Positions 1 through 9,702 of a stretch of DNA of 61,619 bases are shown here, piece after piece (within the stretch, counting starts at the first letter, position 1; each line of letters opens with the position of its first letter). Source of the stretch: Planctomycetota bacterium (GTDB lineage Bacteria > Planctomycetota > Phycisphaerae > Sedimentisphaerales > Anaerobacaceae); the NCBI GenBank assembly GCA_022566315.1, contig JADFJC010000008.1, positions 1 through 61,619 on the forward strand, read 5' to 3'. The notes under the pieces were generated by a model. It saw only the letters and a program-made list of their open reading frames with translations, searched no databases and was not told where the DNA came from. A program made the translations under genes and the position numbers.

Positions 1-330
1 ACAAACCCAATCTTGTCCGCCGTAGGCGGATTGCAAACTCAGTATGTACAAGGAATTATGAAATTTTTATCCCGCTGGCGGGGCAAAAAAACAAACCCAA
101 TTCAAACCCAAACAAACCCAATCTCCGTAGAGCAAAAATGAATATAAACTCAATTATAACAAAGGATTACAGAAAAAAAGATGATTTCGCAGTCCGAAAA
201 AACAAACCCAATTCAAACCCAATCTTCTTAAGGACAAAAACGAATGCAACCCTCTTTACCGCAAAGGATTATGAAAATGAAACCGCCTTCAGGCCCCAAA
301 AAAACAAACCCAATTCAAACCCTGTCCTGA
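1..330 (+). repeat. Left PNSNP-type degenerate tandem repeat array
   Basis: About three units of roughly 100 bp. Each has a conserved start (ATGAATATAAACTC-like, then AAAGGATTA), a variable middle of about 20 bases, and a conserved AAACAAACCCAATTCAAACC end. When translated, one frame gives KNKPNSNPI repeatedly, which makes an apparent 118-residue reading frame at 138-494. The same units occur inverted at 61260-61619. I treat this as non-coding repeat DNA. Bases 331-596 hold no recognisable gene; part (CCTGAGCTTGTG and neighbours) looks like another low-complexity repeat. Confidence 0.8.
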
Positions 331-596
331 GCTTGTGCCTAAGGTGCTTGTGCCCAAGGTGCGCAGTCGAATGGGCCAATATCGAAACAGCTCGTAGGGG
401 CCAGGCCAAGGCGGGCCGAATCTGCCAAAATGGCACAAAAATTGACGTCCCCGAATCCACAAAACGACACCCAGAAAAATATAACTTCTTATGAGCAAAC
501 ATGTTAAACAGTTTAATCCAATATAATCCACCAACTGGCACGTCTTTTGCATATCTGGAGTATATGAGATGAAATTATAGCGAAAGGAGTATGACT

Positions 597-2546
597 ATGG
601 CTAAAATCATTGGAATAGACTTGGGAACGACAAATTCTGTGGTTGCTGTGATGGAAGGCTCAGCGCCGAAGGTCCTGATTAACTCTTCCGGCTCCCGGCT
701 GACCTCTTCGGTGGTCGGCTTTACGGATAAGGGCGAGCGGCTTGTCGGCCAGATTGCGCGCCATCAGCAGGTAACTAACCCTGAAAACACCGTATTTTCC
801 ATTAAGCGTTTTATGGGCCGACGCCACAATGAAGTCTCATCCGAAGAAAAGATTGTCCCTTATAAAATTACCGGCGCCTCAGATGAGCTGGTCAAGGTCG
901 ATGTCCGGGGCAAGGAATACACGCCGCCGGAGGTCTCGGCAATGATTCTGCAGGACCTGAAAAAAACCGCAGAGGATTATCTGGGCGAGACGGTTACCAG
1001 TGCCGTCATTACCGTCCCGGCATACTTCAACGATTCGCAGCGTCAGGCTACAAAAGACGCCGGCAAAATCGCCGGACTCGAGGTAAAGCGAATCATCAAC
1101 GAACCCACCGCCGCCGCGCTGGCATACGGTGTTGAGAAGAAGAAGGACGAAAAAATCGCAGTTTTTGACTTTGGTGGCGGAACGTTTGATGTCTCCATCC
1201 TTGATATCGGTGGCTTCGACGAGAAAACAGGTATCATTGACGTCATTGCAACCAACGGCGATACGCATCTCGGTGGCGATGATTTGGACGCGGTCCTGAT
1301 AAACTACCTCGCTGATGAATTCAAAAAGACAGAGGGAATCGACCTGCGAGACGACCCGATGGCTCACCAGCGACTCAAGGAAGCAGCCGAAAAGGCAAAA
1401 TGCGAATTGAGCTCCCAGCTCGAAAGCACGATCAATTTACCCTTTATCACCGCTGATGCCTCAGGGCCGAAGCATTTGCAAATCACCCTTACCAGAAGCA
1501 AGTTTGAATCGCTCGTGGAACCCATTCTCGAACGGCTTAAAGACCCATGCCGTAAGGCGCTGGCAGATGCAAAACTGAACCCCGGCGATATCCCGGAGAT
1601 ATTGCTTGTCGGAGGCTCGACAAGAATTCCGAAAGTTCAGGAAATCGTAAAGGACATCTTTGCTAAAGAGCCGAACAAGAGCATCAATCCGGATGAGGTC
1701 GTCGCACTGGGCGCCGCTATTCAGGGTGCGGTGCTGGCTGGTGATGCAGGCGTAAAGGATATTCTGCTGTTGGATGTAACGCCGCTTTCATTAGGTGTTG
1801 AAACTTTGGGCGGAGTTATGACAAGATTGATTGAACGCAACACCACAATTCCGACCAGCAAGAAAGAGATTTTCTCAACCGCCGCTGACACCCAGACCAC
1901 CGTTGACATACACGTTCTCCAGGGCGAGAGGGAATTTGCAAGGGACAACAGAACGCTCGGCAGATTTCAGCTTGCCGATATTCCACCGGCACCTCGTGGC
2001 ATGCCACAGATTGAAGTTGCCTTTGATATTGATGCCAACGGCATTCTGAACGTCTCTGCAAAGGACCTCGGCACCGGTAAGCAGCAGTCCGTCGAGATTA
2101 AGTCCAGTTCAGGTCTTAGCGACCAGGAAGTTGAGAAGATGACCAAGGATGCCGAGACCCACGCTGAGGAAGATAAAAAGAAAAGAGAGGTCGTTGACCT
2201 GAAGAACCAGGCTGACCAGTTGGTTTATTCGACGGAAAAAACGCTCAAAGAACACGGCGACAAGGTCTCCGCCGAGGTCCGCGGAAAAATCGAAAGTGCG
2301 GTCAATAACCTCAAAGAAGCTGTAAAAGGCGAAGATGCCGATGCGATAAAGAAGGCCATTGAAAACCTCGGCATCACCAGCCAGGAGTTGGGCAAGGTGC
2401 TTTATGAAGATGCAGCCAAGAAGCAGCAGACCGCTTCGGCCCCAACCGGCCAAGCTGAGCAAGCACCCCCTCCGTCCGAAGATGAGGTTAAAAGAAAAAA
2501 GCCGGATGACGTAATCGACGCTGAATTCGAAGCAAAAGATAAATAA
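597..2546 (+). CDS. dnaK: Chaperone protein DnaK (Hsp70)
   Basis: ATP-dependent cytosolic Hsp70 chaperone. The N-terminal ATPase opens with [10 protein letters not shown] and carries [14 protein letters not shown] near residue 190 and [12 protein letters not shown] near 340. The substrate-binding domain follows, and the tail DDVIDAEFE is typical of bacterial DnaK. Length is 649 residues, normal for the family. I chose ATG 597 rather than ATG 591 because GAAAGGAG at 582-589 gives 7-base spacing to 597 but only 1 base to 591. No grpE or dnaJ is adjacent, and I saw no CIRCE operator upstream, so heat-shock control is not visible here. It converges on mnmE across a repeat-filled gap. Confidence 0.97.
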   Translation: MAKIIGIDLGTTNSVVAVMEGSAPKVLINSSGSRLTSSVVGFTDKGERLVGQIARHQQVTNPENTVFSIKRFMGRRHNEVSSEEKIVPYKITGASDELVKVDVRGKEYTPPEVSAMILQDLKKTAEDYLGETVTSAVITVPAYFNDSQRQATKDAGKIAGLEVKRIINEPTAAALAYGVEKKKDEKIAVFDFGGGTFDVSILDIGGFDEKTGIIDVIATNGDTHLGGDDLDAVLINYLADEFKKTEGIDLRDDPMAHQRLKEAAEKAKCELSSQLESTINLPFITADASGPKHLQITLTRSKFESLVEPILERLKDPCRKALADAKLNPGDIPEILLVGGSTRIPKVQEIVKDIFAKEPNKSINPDEVVALGAAIQGAVLAGDAGVKDILLLDVTPLSLGVETLGGVMTRLIERNTTIPTSKKEIFSTAADTQTTVDIHVLQGEREFARDNRTLGRFQLADIPPAPRGMPQIEVAFDIDANGILNVSAKDLGTGKQQSVEIKSSSGLSDQEVEKMTKDAETHAEEDKKKREVVDLKNQADQLVYSTEKTLKEHGDKVSAEVRGKIESAVNNLKEAVKGEDADAIKKAIENLGITSQELGKVLYEDAAKKQQTASAPTGQAEQAPPPSEDEVKRKKPDDVIDAEFEAKDK

Positions 2547-2595
2547 TCGATACTGGATACTCGATGCTGGATACTCGCAACGAGAATCGAGATGC
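2547..2595. repeat. Family A word repeat (GATACTCG), after dnaK
   Basis: Quasi-tandem copies of the words CGATACTGGATACTCG and CGATGCTGGATACTCG directly after the dnaK stop codon, followed by an inverted fragment (CGAGAATCGAGATGC). The same family lies in frame inside dnaA and ispA and between genes at 22176 and 41982. Confidence 0.75.
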
Positions 2596-2627
2596 TATTT
2601 AGTTCCTGTTGCGGAAACAGTATTTGT

Positions 2628-2752
2628 CATTCCCTCGGAAGCGGGAATCCAGTTTTTTTCACCTTGGACCCCTGCTCCCCGCTTTCGCGGGGACAAGTTT
2701 ACCCCTGCGAAAGCAGGGGCAGGGGTGACACCGTCGGTTTTTGCTTTCCGCA
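2628..2752. repeat. Palindromic GC-rich repeat between dnaK and mnmE
   Basis: Contains GTCATTCCCTCGGAAGCGGG, the hairpin CCCCGCTTTCGCGGGG and the inverted pair CCCCTGC / GCAGGGG. It fills the convergent gap between dnaK and mnmE and could act as a bidirectional transcription stop, although no clear T-tract follows. Related words occur at 49550-49605. Confidence 0.6.
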
Positions 2753-2759
2753 ACAGATA

Positions 2760-4331
2760 CTATTTACCTATACAGAAACGACTGAATATATTCTCCAATA
2801 TCTGCTCATCGACGTGTCCGCCTGCGGCGGATTCGATGCCGGAAATGGCCTGGTAAGCGGCCCGCAGCATCATTGCGGCAACCTCATCATTGCCGGCTCT
2901 TAATTCACTGATGGATTCACTGACGTTCTCAATTGCCTCAGTAACAGCCTGTTTGTGCCGAGCGGTAAGGGCAACAGAGCTTTGGGTGCTCTCGAAAAGT
3001 GGCGTAGCGTCTGATTTGGCCGTCTCAAAACCAGGTTCCAGCTCAATTATTTTTCTATCGATTGTCTCTCGCAACAGCTCTAAGCCGTCGCCGGTTTCTG
3101 TGGAAGTTACTAAAAGCTCGATGCCGAACAATTCATTCAGCTCAGCAAGGCGATTTGATAACACCCGTTCGGATACCAAATCACATTTTGTCGCAACCGG
3201 TATCAATTTCGTATCGCATATTGCGTATTGCGTATTTTCTTTCACGCAATACGCATCATGCTCAACGCACGACGAATATATGAGTTCACGTATTGAGATA
3301 TCCTCAGACCAGTCGGCTTTTGATATGTCAACGCAGAATACAACCACAGCGCTGTTTCGCAGCGCCTCAATGGCCGCCTGTTGTGCCAATTCGTCAAGGA
3401 CATCTCGTGGCCCGTCGCCCGTGGCCCGTGACCTGTGCGACGAGCAACGAGCGACGAGCGACGGAGTTAGGCCTGCACAATCGAACAGGACGCATCTGCA
3501 ATGCGTCAATGTGCACAGAGCGGTCAGCACATCTCTGGTGGTTTTGCGCTTGTGCGAGACAATGCTTCTTTCTTTACCGAGCAGTTTATTGAGCAGGCTG
3601 CTCTTTCCGGCATTGGGAGCACCGGTGATCCCCACCGCCGGTAAATCAATTAGAGACTCGTACCTGATGCTTCCGGTGAGCAGTTGCTCAAGCTGTTTCT
3701 TTACGCCGAGAAGTCTTTCAATTACCTCGGCGCCGGTTTCCAGTTCGATATCTTCGGCGCTAAAATCCAGTCCCGCCTCGGTTAAACTAAGACAATCCAT
3801 CATCGCCGAGCGTACCTTTGCCGTGGTCTCGGATAACCGCCCGCTAAGAAGTTTCTCAGCGGCGGCTAATTGAAATGCGTTGGAGCTTACGATGATTTCG
3901 TTCACCGCCTCGGCCTGGGCCAAATCGATTTTGCCGTTCAGATACGCCCGCGCCGTGAATTCGCCAGGCCCAGCCATCCTAAGTCCTTTGCCTAATAAAT
4001 TACCTATTAAGACCTCAGTAACAGCAGGATTTGTATGGATGTGAATCTCGGCTAAGTCGTCGCCGGTATAGGAATGCGGTGACAAAAATAAATACAGTTG
4101 CGCATCAATTTTAAGTTCGGCGTCAACTCCACAGATTCCACCGATTATTAAAGATTTCACAGATTTATCTGTGTTAATCCACCGAAATTTGTGTAATCTG
4201 TGGTTGGTAATTGGTGAGTTGAAAATCTGTTTACAAGTCTCGATTGTCTCCGGGCCGGTTATGCGAACAATTACCCTCTTATCTGAGGTCGGAGAGCTGA
4301 CAGCTACGATAGTGTCATTTAAGTCATACAT
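2760..4331 (-). CDS. mnmE: tRNA uridine-5-carboxymethylaminomethyl modification GTPase MnmE
   Basis: With MnmG, MnmE modifies U34 of certain tRNAs. The N-terminal folate-binding region has AGPGEFTARAYLNGKIDLAQ, the G1 motif GAPNAGKSS lies near residue 240, and the C-terminus ends in FCIGK, carrying the diagnostic C-x-GK. The G3 motif is DCAGLT rather than DTAG, and G4 is TKCD rather than NKxD. The protein has 523 residues against about 450 usual. The excess sits in two repeat-derived stretches inside the G domain (see 3211-3274 and 3405-3464), and the frame stays open through both. It is last in a minus-strand unit phosphoesterase-yidC-mnmE; yidC-mnmE linkage is common in bacteria. Confidence 0.93.
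   Translation of the reverse strand: MYDLNDTIVAVSSPTSDKRVIVRITGPETIETCKQIFNSPITNHRLHKFRWINTDKSVKSLIIGGICGVDAELKIDAQLYLFLSPHSYTGDDLAEIHIHTNPAVTEVLIGNLLGKGLRMAGPGEFTARAYLNGKIDLAQAEAVNEIIVSSNAFQLAAAEKLLSGRLSETTAKVRSAMMDCLSLTEAGLDFSAEDIELETGAEVIERLLGVKKQLEQLLTGSIRYESLIDLPAVGITGAPNAGKSSLLNKLLGKERSIVSHKRKTTRDVLTALCTLTHCRCVLFDCAGLTPSLVARCSSHRSRATGDGPRDVLDELAQQAAIEALRNSAVVVFCVDISKADWSEDISIRELIYSSCVEHDAYCVKENTQYAICDTKLIPVATKCDLVSERVLSNRLAELNELFGIELLVTSTETGDGLELLRETIDRKIIELEPGFETAKSDATPLFESTQSSVALTARHKQAVTEAIENVSESISELRAGNDEVAAMMLRAAYQAISGIESAAGGHVDEQILENIFSRFCIGK
3211..3274. repeat. Family C repeat in frame inside mnmE
   Basis: GTATTGCGTATT words followed by the inverse CGCAATACGC form a hairpin. It is translated in mnmE as the stretch containing KENTQYAICDTK, just before the G4 motif TKCD. 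The same words occur outside genes at 22660-22690 and 32826-32850. Confidence 0.75.
3405..3464. repeat. Family F repeat in frame inside mnmE
   Basis: CCCGTCGCCCGTGGCCCGTG followed by CGACGAGCAACGAGCGACGA. It is translated as LVARCSSHRSRATGDGPRD directly after the G3 motif. Similar words occur inside dxs at 21714-21778. Confidence 0.7.
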
Positions 4332-4333
4332 TA

Positions 4334-4436
4334 AGCATTAGAAGTGCCTAAAGTTTAGAGTGCCTAAAGTGCCTAAAATTATTTGTTTTTTTAACTTTAG
4401 CTCACTTTAGTTCACTTTAGGCACTTTAAGTTTTGT
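4334..4436. repeat. Family E intercistronic hairpin repeat (AGTGCCTAAAG)
   Basis: AAGTGCCTAAAGTTTAG and further copies of AGTGCCTAAA face inverted CACTTTAGGCACTT words, forming a long imperfect hairpin in the yidC-mnmE gap. Its edge supplies the yidC stop codon. A second copy at 42900-42980 has the same placement between two minus-strand genes. Confidence 0.75.
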
Positions 4437-6501
4437 AAAATGGTTTGGGCTTTTTCTTTTTGACTTTGCCGCCGGTCTTGCTCGTTACGGCAACCAGACC
4501 CTGCGATTCAGCTTGTTCCTTTTCCCGGATGTGTTTGCGAATGACGTGCTGCTCAAAAACACCGGCAAAGGTACTTGCCATAATATACAAGTTCACTCCC
4601 GACGGGGCCGTGTATAACATCAGCGGGAACAGTAACGGCATCATAATCATCATCATTTTTTGTTGCTGAGCAACCTGTGGGTTAGCAGATGCCGCCGCCT
4701 GGGACGGCATTAGTTTCTGCTGAAGATAAAACGCCACGCCCATCAAAAGCGGCAGCAAGTTCAGTGATTCTATCTTCCAGCCTAACAAAGGCACAACTAT
4801 TGCTGTCGGAAATCTCCATAAGGCATCTGGTAACGAAAGGTCAGTAATCCAAAACGGCAAAAACGACGCGCCGCGCAAATCAATACTGGCATATACTGCG
4901 CTCCATAAAGCAATCCAAATCGGCATTTGCACCATCATCGGCAGAAAGCCCATAATCGGCGAGGCACCCTGCTCTCTGTAAAGGGCCATCATCTGTTTGT
5001 TCATTTCAGCTTTGTTGTTGGCGTATTTTTTCTTTATCTCCTCGGCCTTCGGGGCCAGCTTGCTCATCTTGCTCATTGATATCTGGCTTTTCTTGGTGAT
5101 AGGATGCATAGCAAGCCGCATCATGAAAACCAATATGATAATGACCACCCCGTAGTTGGGGATAAAAGCGTGCATCCATTTCATTATCGCCAATATCCCA
5201 AAGGCCAGAGGCTTTATAATCCAGCCAGGGCAGCAGCACCCCATAAAATCTATCGTCCAAACAAAGCCCAGTTCTCGATACCGCTCGTTTTTATCGAAAA
5301 GACTTTTATCCTTGGGCCCAATATACAACTGGAAGTTATATATCTTTGAGCTATTGACCCGGCCCGCAGCAGCTAACGTATTTGGTGCAATTTTCAAATC
5401 CAATCCTATTGTTTCGTCGCCGCTGTCGGCTCTGCTGTCTCCATCGGGATTGTGATATCGGCCTGTTTTATCCGCTACCCAATCGCAATACTCTTTGCCC
5501 TCTTCCGGCAGAGGCACCAGTATGGCGGCGAAGTATTTATTGACCGCGGCGGCCCACAGAAAATTAGCGCCTCTGTATCGAACAGGGAGATTGTTTCCTA
5601 TCCGTAAATTTTTCTTGGCCTTTTCGATTTGTGTCTGGTTTCCTGCCCGCAGGGCCTGCTGGTACTGCGCCATAGTGTCTTTGAGACCCGGCTTTCTTCC
5701 AAACATCCCAGAGGAAACTCCCTGTCGTGAAGATACTACCTCTGCCTCGGATGTTAGGAATCCTCCAACGACCTTTCTCATATCGCCTCTGATACCCTCT
5801 CTGCCAAGTCCGCCCGGCCCGGCTAAATTGAAATGCACTTTCTGTTCGGTATCGCTAAGATTTTCGATAGTCAGCTTGCATTCCAGTAGATAGCTGTATG
5901 GGATGATTTTATAGGTTTTAATCAATTTCAAGACCAGCTCGTCAGTACCTACGATTTTAATTATCGCTTCAAAGCGGGCCGTTTGCGAGCCATCCGCTGC
6001 GGTTATGACATAGAAGCTTTTCCAGCTTAATTTGTCCAGAGCAAACTGCCAACCATGCTTAACAAGCACAAACTTCCTGTTTGCCATCGACAGAATCTCA
6101 CTGCCATCGGCCTGACGTGCGGGGGAAAGGATTACTAACGGCTGAGGGTCTTTATAATCACGGTCATCGAATTCGCTGAAGGTTGCATTTCTGATGGCGG
6201 CGCCTATTGAGCTTAGCTCCAACTGGAACTTAAAGCCGCTTTTAGGGTCCACTGAACCAAGCGTAACGCTTTTAGCAGGTGCGCCGACAGCTCTGAGCAG
6301 AACAGTGTCGTCCGCTCTAATCTGAGGAACCACTCTTGCAGGTGCATTTGCGGTTCTGTTGCTTTGGTTACCTGTAGTGTTTTGCAGCAGGATGAAGGTT
6401 TCTGAGTTTAGTGCCGAGCGCTCAAAAAATCCGGATTCAACGACAAGCCACCCGCAAAAAACAACAAAGCCAACAACAATCAAAATTAAAAGATTTCTCA
6501 T
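4426..6501 (-). CDS. yidC: Membrane protein insertase YidC
   Basis: Inserts and folds inner-membrane proteins alone or with SecYEG. An N-terminal membrane anchor is followed by a large periplasmic beta domain (about residues 60-400). The conserved Oxa1 core then runs from NYGVVIIILVFMMRLAMHP through KAEMNKQMMALYREQGASP and FLPMMVQMPIWIALWSAVY, ending in a Lys-rich tail (KVKKKKPKP). The 691-residue length is at the long end for the family. I prefer ATG 6501 over the in-frame GTG at 6507; no strong ribosome site is visible. The phosphoesterase stop lies 19 bases upstream, so the two are probably co-transcribed. Confidence 0.95.
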   Translation of the reverse strand: MRNLLILIVVGFVVFCGWLVVESGFFERSALNSETFILLQNTTGNQSNRTANAPARVVPQIRADDTVLLRAVGAPAKSVTLGSVDPKSGFKFQLELSSIGAAIRNATFSEFDDRDYKDPQPLVILSPARQADGSEILSMANRKFVLVKHGWQFALDKLSWKSFYVITAADGSQTARFEAIIKIVGTDELVLKLIKTYKIIPYSYLLECKLTIENLSDTEQKVHFNLAGPGGLGREGIRGDMRKVVGGFLTSEAEVVSSRQGVSSGMFGRKPGLKDTMAQYQQALRAGNQTQIEKAKKNLRIGNNLPVRYRGANFLWAAAVNKYFAAILVPLPEEGKEYCDWVADKTGRYHNPDGDSRADSGDETIGLDLKIAPNTLAAAGRVNSSKIYNFQLYIGPKDKSLFDKNERYRELGFVWTIDFMGCCCPGWIIKPLAFGILAIMKWMHAFIPNYGVVIIILVFMMRLAMHPITKKSQISMSKMSKLAPKAEEIKKKYANNKAEMNKQMMALYREQGASPIMGFLPMMVQMPIWIALWSAVYASIDLRGASFLPFWITDLSLPDALWRFPTAIVVPLLGWKIESLNLLPLLMGVAFYLQQKLMPSQAAASANPQVAQQQKMMMIMMPLLFPLMLYTAPSGVNLYIMASTFAGVFEQHVIRKHIREKEQAESQGLVAVTSKTGGKVKKKKPKPFYKT

Positions 6502-6520
6502 AATCACTAATTCACTAATT

Positions 6521-7297
6521 TTATCTTCCGTTCTGCAGCCGCTCCGCGTGGAAGTTGTCTAATCGTTCGATCGCCATTATCTTTTTCATAGTAGTTTCAA
6601 AATCGTATTCGAGCCGTACAAAATGCACCTCGTTTTCATTCACATACACATAGCTGCTGCGGTTGTCCTTGTCCCTGGGCTGCCCGACCGAGCCGATATT
6701 GATAATCGCCTTTTCATCATCGATAATCGGATAGACATCGCCAAGCTCGGCTGGCAGATAGAAGTCCGGCTCACCAAGAAAAACGCCGGGCATATGCGTA
6801 TGGCCAACAAAGCAAATGTGTTTGACCCGCTCGAGCAGCAGCCGAACCTTCAGCGGATTAGTATAGACATCATCGGGGAAGATGTATTCATTAATCGGCC
6901 TTCTGGGCGAAGCGTGAACAAAATCTATTGTTACCGGCTTTGTTCCTAATTTGCTTTTGAGCGCCTGCCGCATCGGCAGTTCACCCAAAAAGCTCCAGCG
7001 TGTATCGCGGCACTGTTTTTCTTCTTCCAATTCCAGCACTTCCCGGCTCCAGAAGCTCGCCTGCTCTGCCCCGTAGTTGAAATTTGTCGGCTCATAGAAG
7101 ACCGCATAATCATGATTGCCAAGGATGCACCACTTAGTCTCCTCTATAATCAGGTCGAGACATTCCTTGGGATTTGGCCCGTAGCCAACCACATCACCCA
7201 GACAATAAATCGTTTTTATACCCCGTTTCTCAATGTCGGCCAGAACCGTTGTCAAGGCTTCGAGGTTCGAATGTATATCGCTTATGACCGCAAACAT
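6521..7297 (-). CDS. Calcineurin-like metallophosphoesterase (YfcE/MJ0936 type)
   Basis: Cytosolic metal-dependent phosphodiesterase-like protein. Motifs in order are SDIHSN (D-x-H), GDVVGYGPNP, GNHDYAV and GHTHMPG, which together form the two-metal site, with NIGSVGQPRD near the end. The 258-residue length suits the family. The substrate cannot be read from sequence. An AAGGGCG site precedes ATG 7297. It is first in the phosphoesterase-yidC-mnmE unit and diverges from lptB. Confidence 0.88.
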   Translation of the reverse strand: MFAVISDIHSNLEALTTVLADIEKRGIKTIYCLGDVVGYGPNPKECLDLIIEETKWCILGNHDYAVFYEPTNFNYGAEQASFWSREVLELEEEKQCRDTRWSFLGELPMRQALKSKLGTKPVTIDFVHASPRRPINEYIFPDDVYTNPLKVRLLLERVKHICFVGHTHMPGVFLGEPDFYLPAELGDVYPIIDDEKAIINIGSVGQPRDKDNRSSYVYVNENEVHFVRLEYDFETTMKKIMAIERLDNFHAERLQNGR

Positions 7298-7587
7298 ATA
7301 CGCCCTTAAGGGGCCCCCGCTTTGCGGGAACCAAATAAAATCAACTTTTCTTATACAGGAAACTGCTTAAATAACAAAAATACCGCAAAAATGCCAGAAT
7401 ATTTATGGGCTTTTGAAGAAAACACGATTTTGGGACCCCGCAGAGCGAGTCCCCCTTTGCGCAAGCTCGACAGATTCAAAAAAGACGGTTTTCTTTAGTC
7501 ATTGGTACTGTTATAATACCGCGAACAAAATACGATATCCGCTCGTGACGGATTTTGTTTGGTGGATACACAATACGAGATACGATA
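7298..7587. promoter_or_regulatory. Divergent intergenic region with repeats and a candidate lptB promoter
   Basis: Holds two GC-rich family J palindromes, CCCCCGCTTTGCGGGAACC (about 7313-7331) and GGGACCCCGCAGAGCGAGTC (about 7433-7453). A perfect TATAAT at 7512-7517 faces lptB, but its -35 partner is weak. The last bases before lptB are repeat-like words (ATACGAGATACGATA). Confidence 0.35.
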
Positions 7588-8334
7588 ATGGTAAGTATGA
7601 CCCTTCTTGAAACTTGTGAGCTGGTAAAGAAATATTCCGGCCGAACCGTTGTTAACGAAGTATCAATTACTATCGAACAGCGCAGTATTGTTGGGCTTCT
7701 GGGCCGAAACGGAGCCGGCAAAACCACATCCTTTAGAATGATTATAGGTATGGTTGCCCCAAACAGCGGCTCGGTCATTTTCGAAGGCCGGAACATCACG
7801 AAGATGCAAATGTACAAACGCGCCCGACTGGGGATTGGGTATCTTTCGCAGGAACCCAGCATCTTTCAGCGTCTCAGTGTCCGCGACAATCTCTATGCGA
7901 TTCTGGAAACGATGTCCATCACCAAGGCCCAGCGCAATCGCAAGGCTGATATGCTCATTGAGCGTTTCGCACTGACTGAGGTCGCTAACAGTCATGGAAG
8001 GTTCCTCTCCGGCGGTGAGCGAAGAAAGCTTGAAATCGCCCGTGCTATGGTAACCGACCCTTCATTGATTCTTTTGGACGAGCCATTCAGCGGTGTTGAC
8101 CCCATTGCCGTACAGGATTTGCAGCATGAGATTCGCCGGCTCGTCGCTTCCGGCGTCAGTATTCTCATTACAGACCATAATGTCGAGAGAACGCTCGAAG
8201 TGGCCGATAAGGCCTATATTATCGACCACGGCAGGGTGATAGGAGCCGGCTCGCCCGCCGAGATCATCCGCGACGAAGTCGTCATAAAATCTTATCTCGG
8301 TAATACATTCATCGGCGACGAATTCGACGATTGA
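7588..8334 (+). CDS. lptB: LPS export ABC transporter ATPase LptB
   Basis: Cytosolic ATPase that powers the LptFG-C bridge moving lipopolysaccharide to the outer membrane. Walker A is GRNGAGKTTS, the Q-loop region is GYLSQEPSIFQRLSV (typical of LptB), the signature is LSGGERRKLEIARAM, Walker B is LILLDEPFSGVDP, and the switch His is in ITDHNV. The 248-residue length is normal. The frame opens upstream at 7555 in repeat-like DNA; I took ATG 7588, and ATG 7597 is also possible. No other lpt gene is in the window. Confidence 0.9.
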   Translation: MVSMTLLETCELVKKYSGRTVVNEVSITIEQRSIVGLLGRNGAGKTTSFRMIIGMVAPNSGSVIFEGRNITKMQMYKRARLGIGYLSQEPSIFQRLSVRDNLYAILETMSITKAQRNRKADMLIERFALTEVANSHGRFLSGGERRKLEIARAMVTDPSLILLDEPFSGVDPIAVQDLQHEIRRLVASGVSILITDHNVERTLEVADKAYIIDHGRVIGAGSPAEIIRDEVVIKSYLGNTFIGDEFDD

Positions 8335-8442
8335 TAGCAAATTGCAAAGTTACGGAATTAATCCACTACCACCTGTAAATCATTTTGTTATACTAATGGT
8401 GTGGAAATGAGCAAATTGCTCGTTTAAGAAGGAAATCAAATC

Positions 8443-9699
8443 ATGGCGATTAAAAGAATAAAAGTATCTAACTTTAAAAGTTTTAAAGAACTAGATCTCG
8501 AACTTGGGAACTTCAACGTAATCATTGGTGCAAATGCTTCCGGCAAGTCAAACTTCACACAAATTTTCAAGTTTCTGACACAGATAGAAGAAAATAGCTT
8601 GAATGATGTTATCTCTATGCACGGAGGTTTAGAATCATTGCGAAATCTTAAAATTGGATCCGCCTCTGATTTCGAAATGCAAATCCAATCAGATTCAAAA
8701 TTCGGTTGGGGAGCAGGTCATCGGGCATTGAAAATACACGAAATTACCTACCAGTTCTCCCTAAGATTTGATAGGTCTGGAAATGGCTACAAAATAGCGT
8801 CTGATAAATTAACACAAAAATTTGAAATTGCGAGGTTGAAAACAGAAGAAAATGTGTTGTTCGAAGATGAGGACCTTGGCCGAGGGGAATTTACCGTTTG
8901 TAATGTGGACGGCAAACCGGAACTTTCCTTCAATCCTCCTGGAATAAAGGATTTACTTGAGGAAGAAGAAGTATTCCCCCCGCTGTCTTTCTTCCCCAAA
9001 TTATTCGGCGAAGAAATCCCATCTGAGACTTTACTTATTAGAACACCGTACTCTATTATTCCCCCTTGGGAAAGCCTGTTTGGCGATATAGCTATTTATG
9101 ATATCGACCCACATATAGCCAGGAATCCCGTTCAAATTACGGGCAAAGCGGAGTTGGCAGAGAACGGGGAGAATTTGGCCCTTGTTCTGGATAAATTAGT
9201 CGAGGATAAAGACAAAAAGAGAAAATTTTGTAATCTGATGAAAGACCTGTTACCTTTCTTCGATGACATTAACACAGAAAAATTCGCGGAGAGATCTGTA
9301 CTTATTAAACTACGAGAAAACTATTATAAAGATGATTATTTGCGTGCATACATGCTTTCCGACGGAACCATAAATATTACTGCATTGCTAATCGCCCTCT
9401 ACTTTGAGGAAAAAGACATTATCATAGTAGAGGAACCTGAAAGGAATATGCACCCTCATCTCATCTCTAAATTAATGGACATGATGAAGGACGCGTCAAA
9501 GAACAAACAAATAATTGTTACCACTCACAGTTCTGAAGTAGTAAAACACGCTGGATTGGAGAACTTACTCCTTGTTTCTCGTGACAAAGGTGGTTTTTCC
9601 ACCATTTCCAGGCCAGGCGAAAAAGAAGAAGTGAAAATATTTCTCGAAAATGAATTGGGTCTTGATGAACTATATGTTCAAAATCTACTGGCGGTATGA
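8443..9699 (+). CDS. AAA-type ATPase (AAA15/21, RecF/SMC-like)
   Basis: A 418-residue ATPase with Walker A GANASGKS at residues 29-36, a late signature-like LSDGTINITALLIALY, Walker B DIIIVEEPERNMHP and the switch TTHSSEVV, the layout of the AAA15/AAA21 group. The start has AAGGAA upstream of ATG 8443. The next gene begins 3 bases after its stop, so the two form one unit. By eye this pair is far more AT-rich than lptB and def on either side, which suggests horizontal arrival. ATPases of this group paired with a TOPRIM-like partner are known in phage defence systems (OLD/Gabija/PARIS-like logic), but I cannot assign a named system. Confidence 0.8.
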   Translation: MAIKRIKVSNFKSFKELDLELGNFNVIIGANASGKSNFTQIFKFLTQIEENSLNDVISMHGGLESLRNLKIGSASDFEMQIQSDSKFGWGAGHRALKIHEITYQFSLRFDRSGNGYKIASDKLTQKFEIARLKTEENVLFEDEDLGRGEFTVCNVDGKPELSFNPPGIKDLLEEEEVFPPLSFFPKLFGEEIPSETLLIRTPYSIIPPWESLFGDIAIYDIDPHIARNPVQITGKAELAENGENLALVLDKLVEDKDKKRKFCNLMKDLLPFFDDINTEKFAERSVLIKLRENYYKDDYLRAYMLSDGTINITALLIALYFEEKDIIIVEEPERNMHPHLISKLMDMMKDASKNKQIIVTTHSSEVVKHAGLENLLLVSRDKGGFSTISRPGEKEEVKIFLENELGLDELYVQNLLAV

Positions 9700-9702
9700 C
9701 AA

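Noticed and set aside
1-330. CRISPR array (repeat units with variable middles)
   Set aside because: Units are degenerate, the middles are reused at both ends rather than unique, and no cas gene is present.
138-494. 118-residue reading frame in the left repeat array
   Set aside because: It is the translated PNSNP repeat; no ribosome site and no non-repeat domain.
500-596. CIRCE/HrcA operator before dnaK
   Set aside because: No TTAGCACTC / GAGTGCTAA pair found.
2592-2903. 103-residue frame between dnaK and mnmE
   Set aside because: Made of palindromic repeats and the antisense of the mnmE 3' end.
3293-3592. Plus-strand frames inside mnmE
   Set aside because: Shadow frames of a clear gene.
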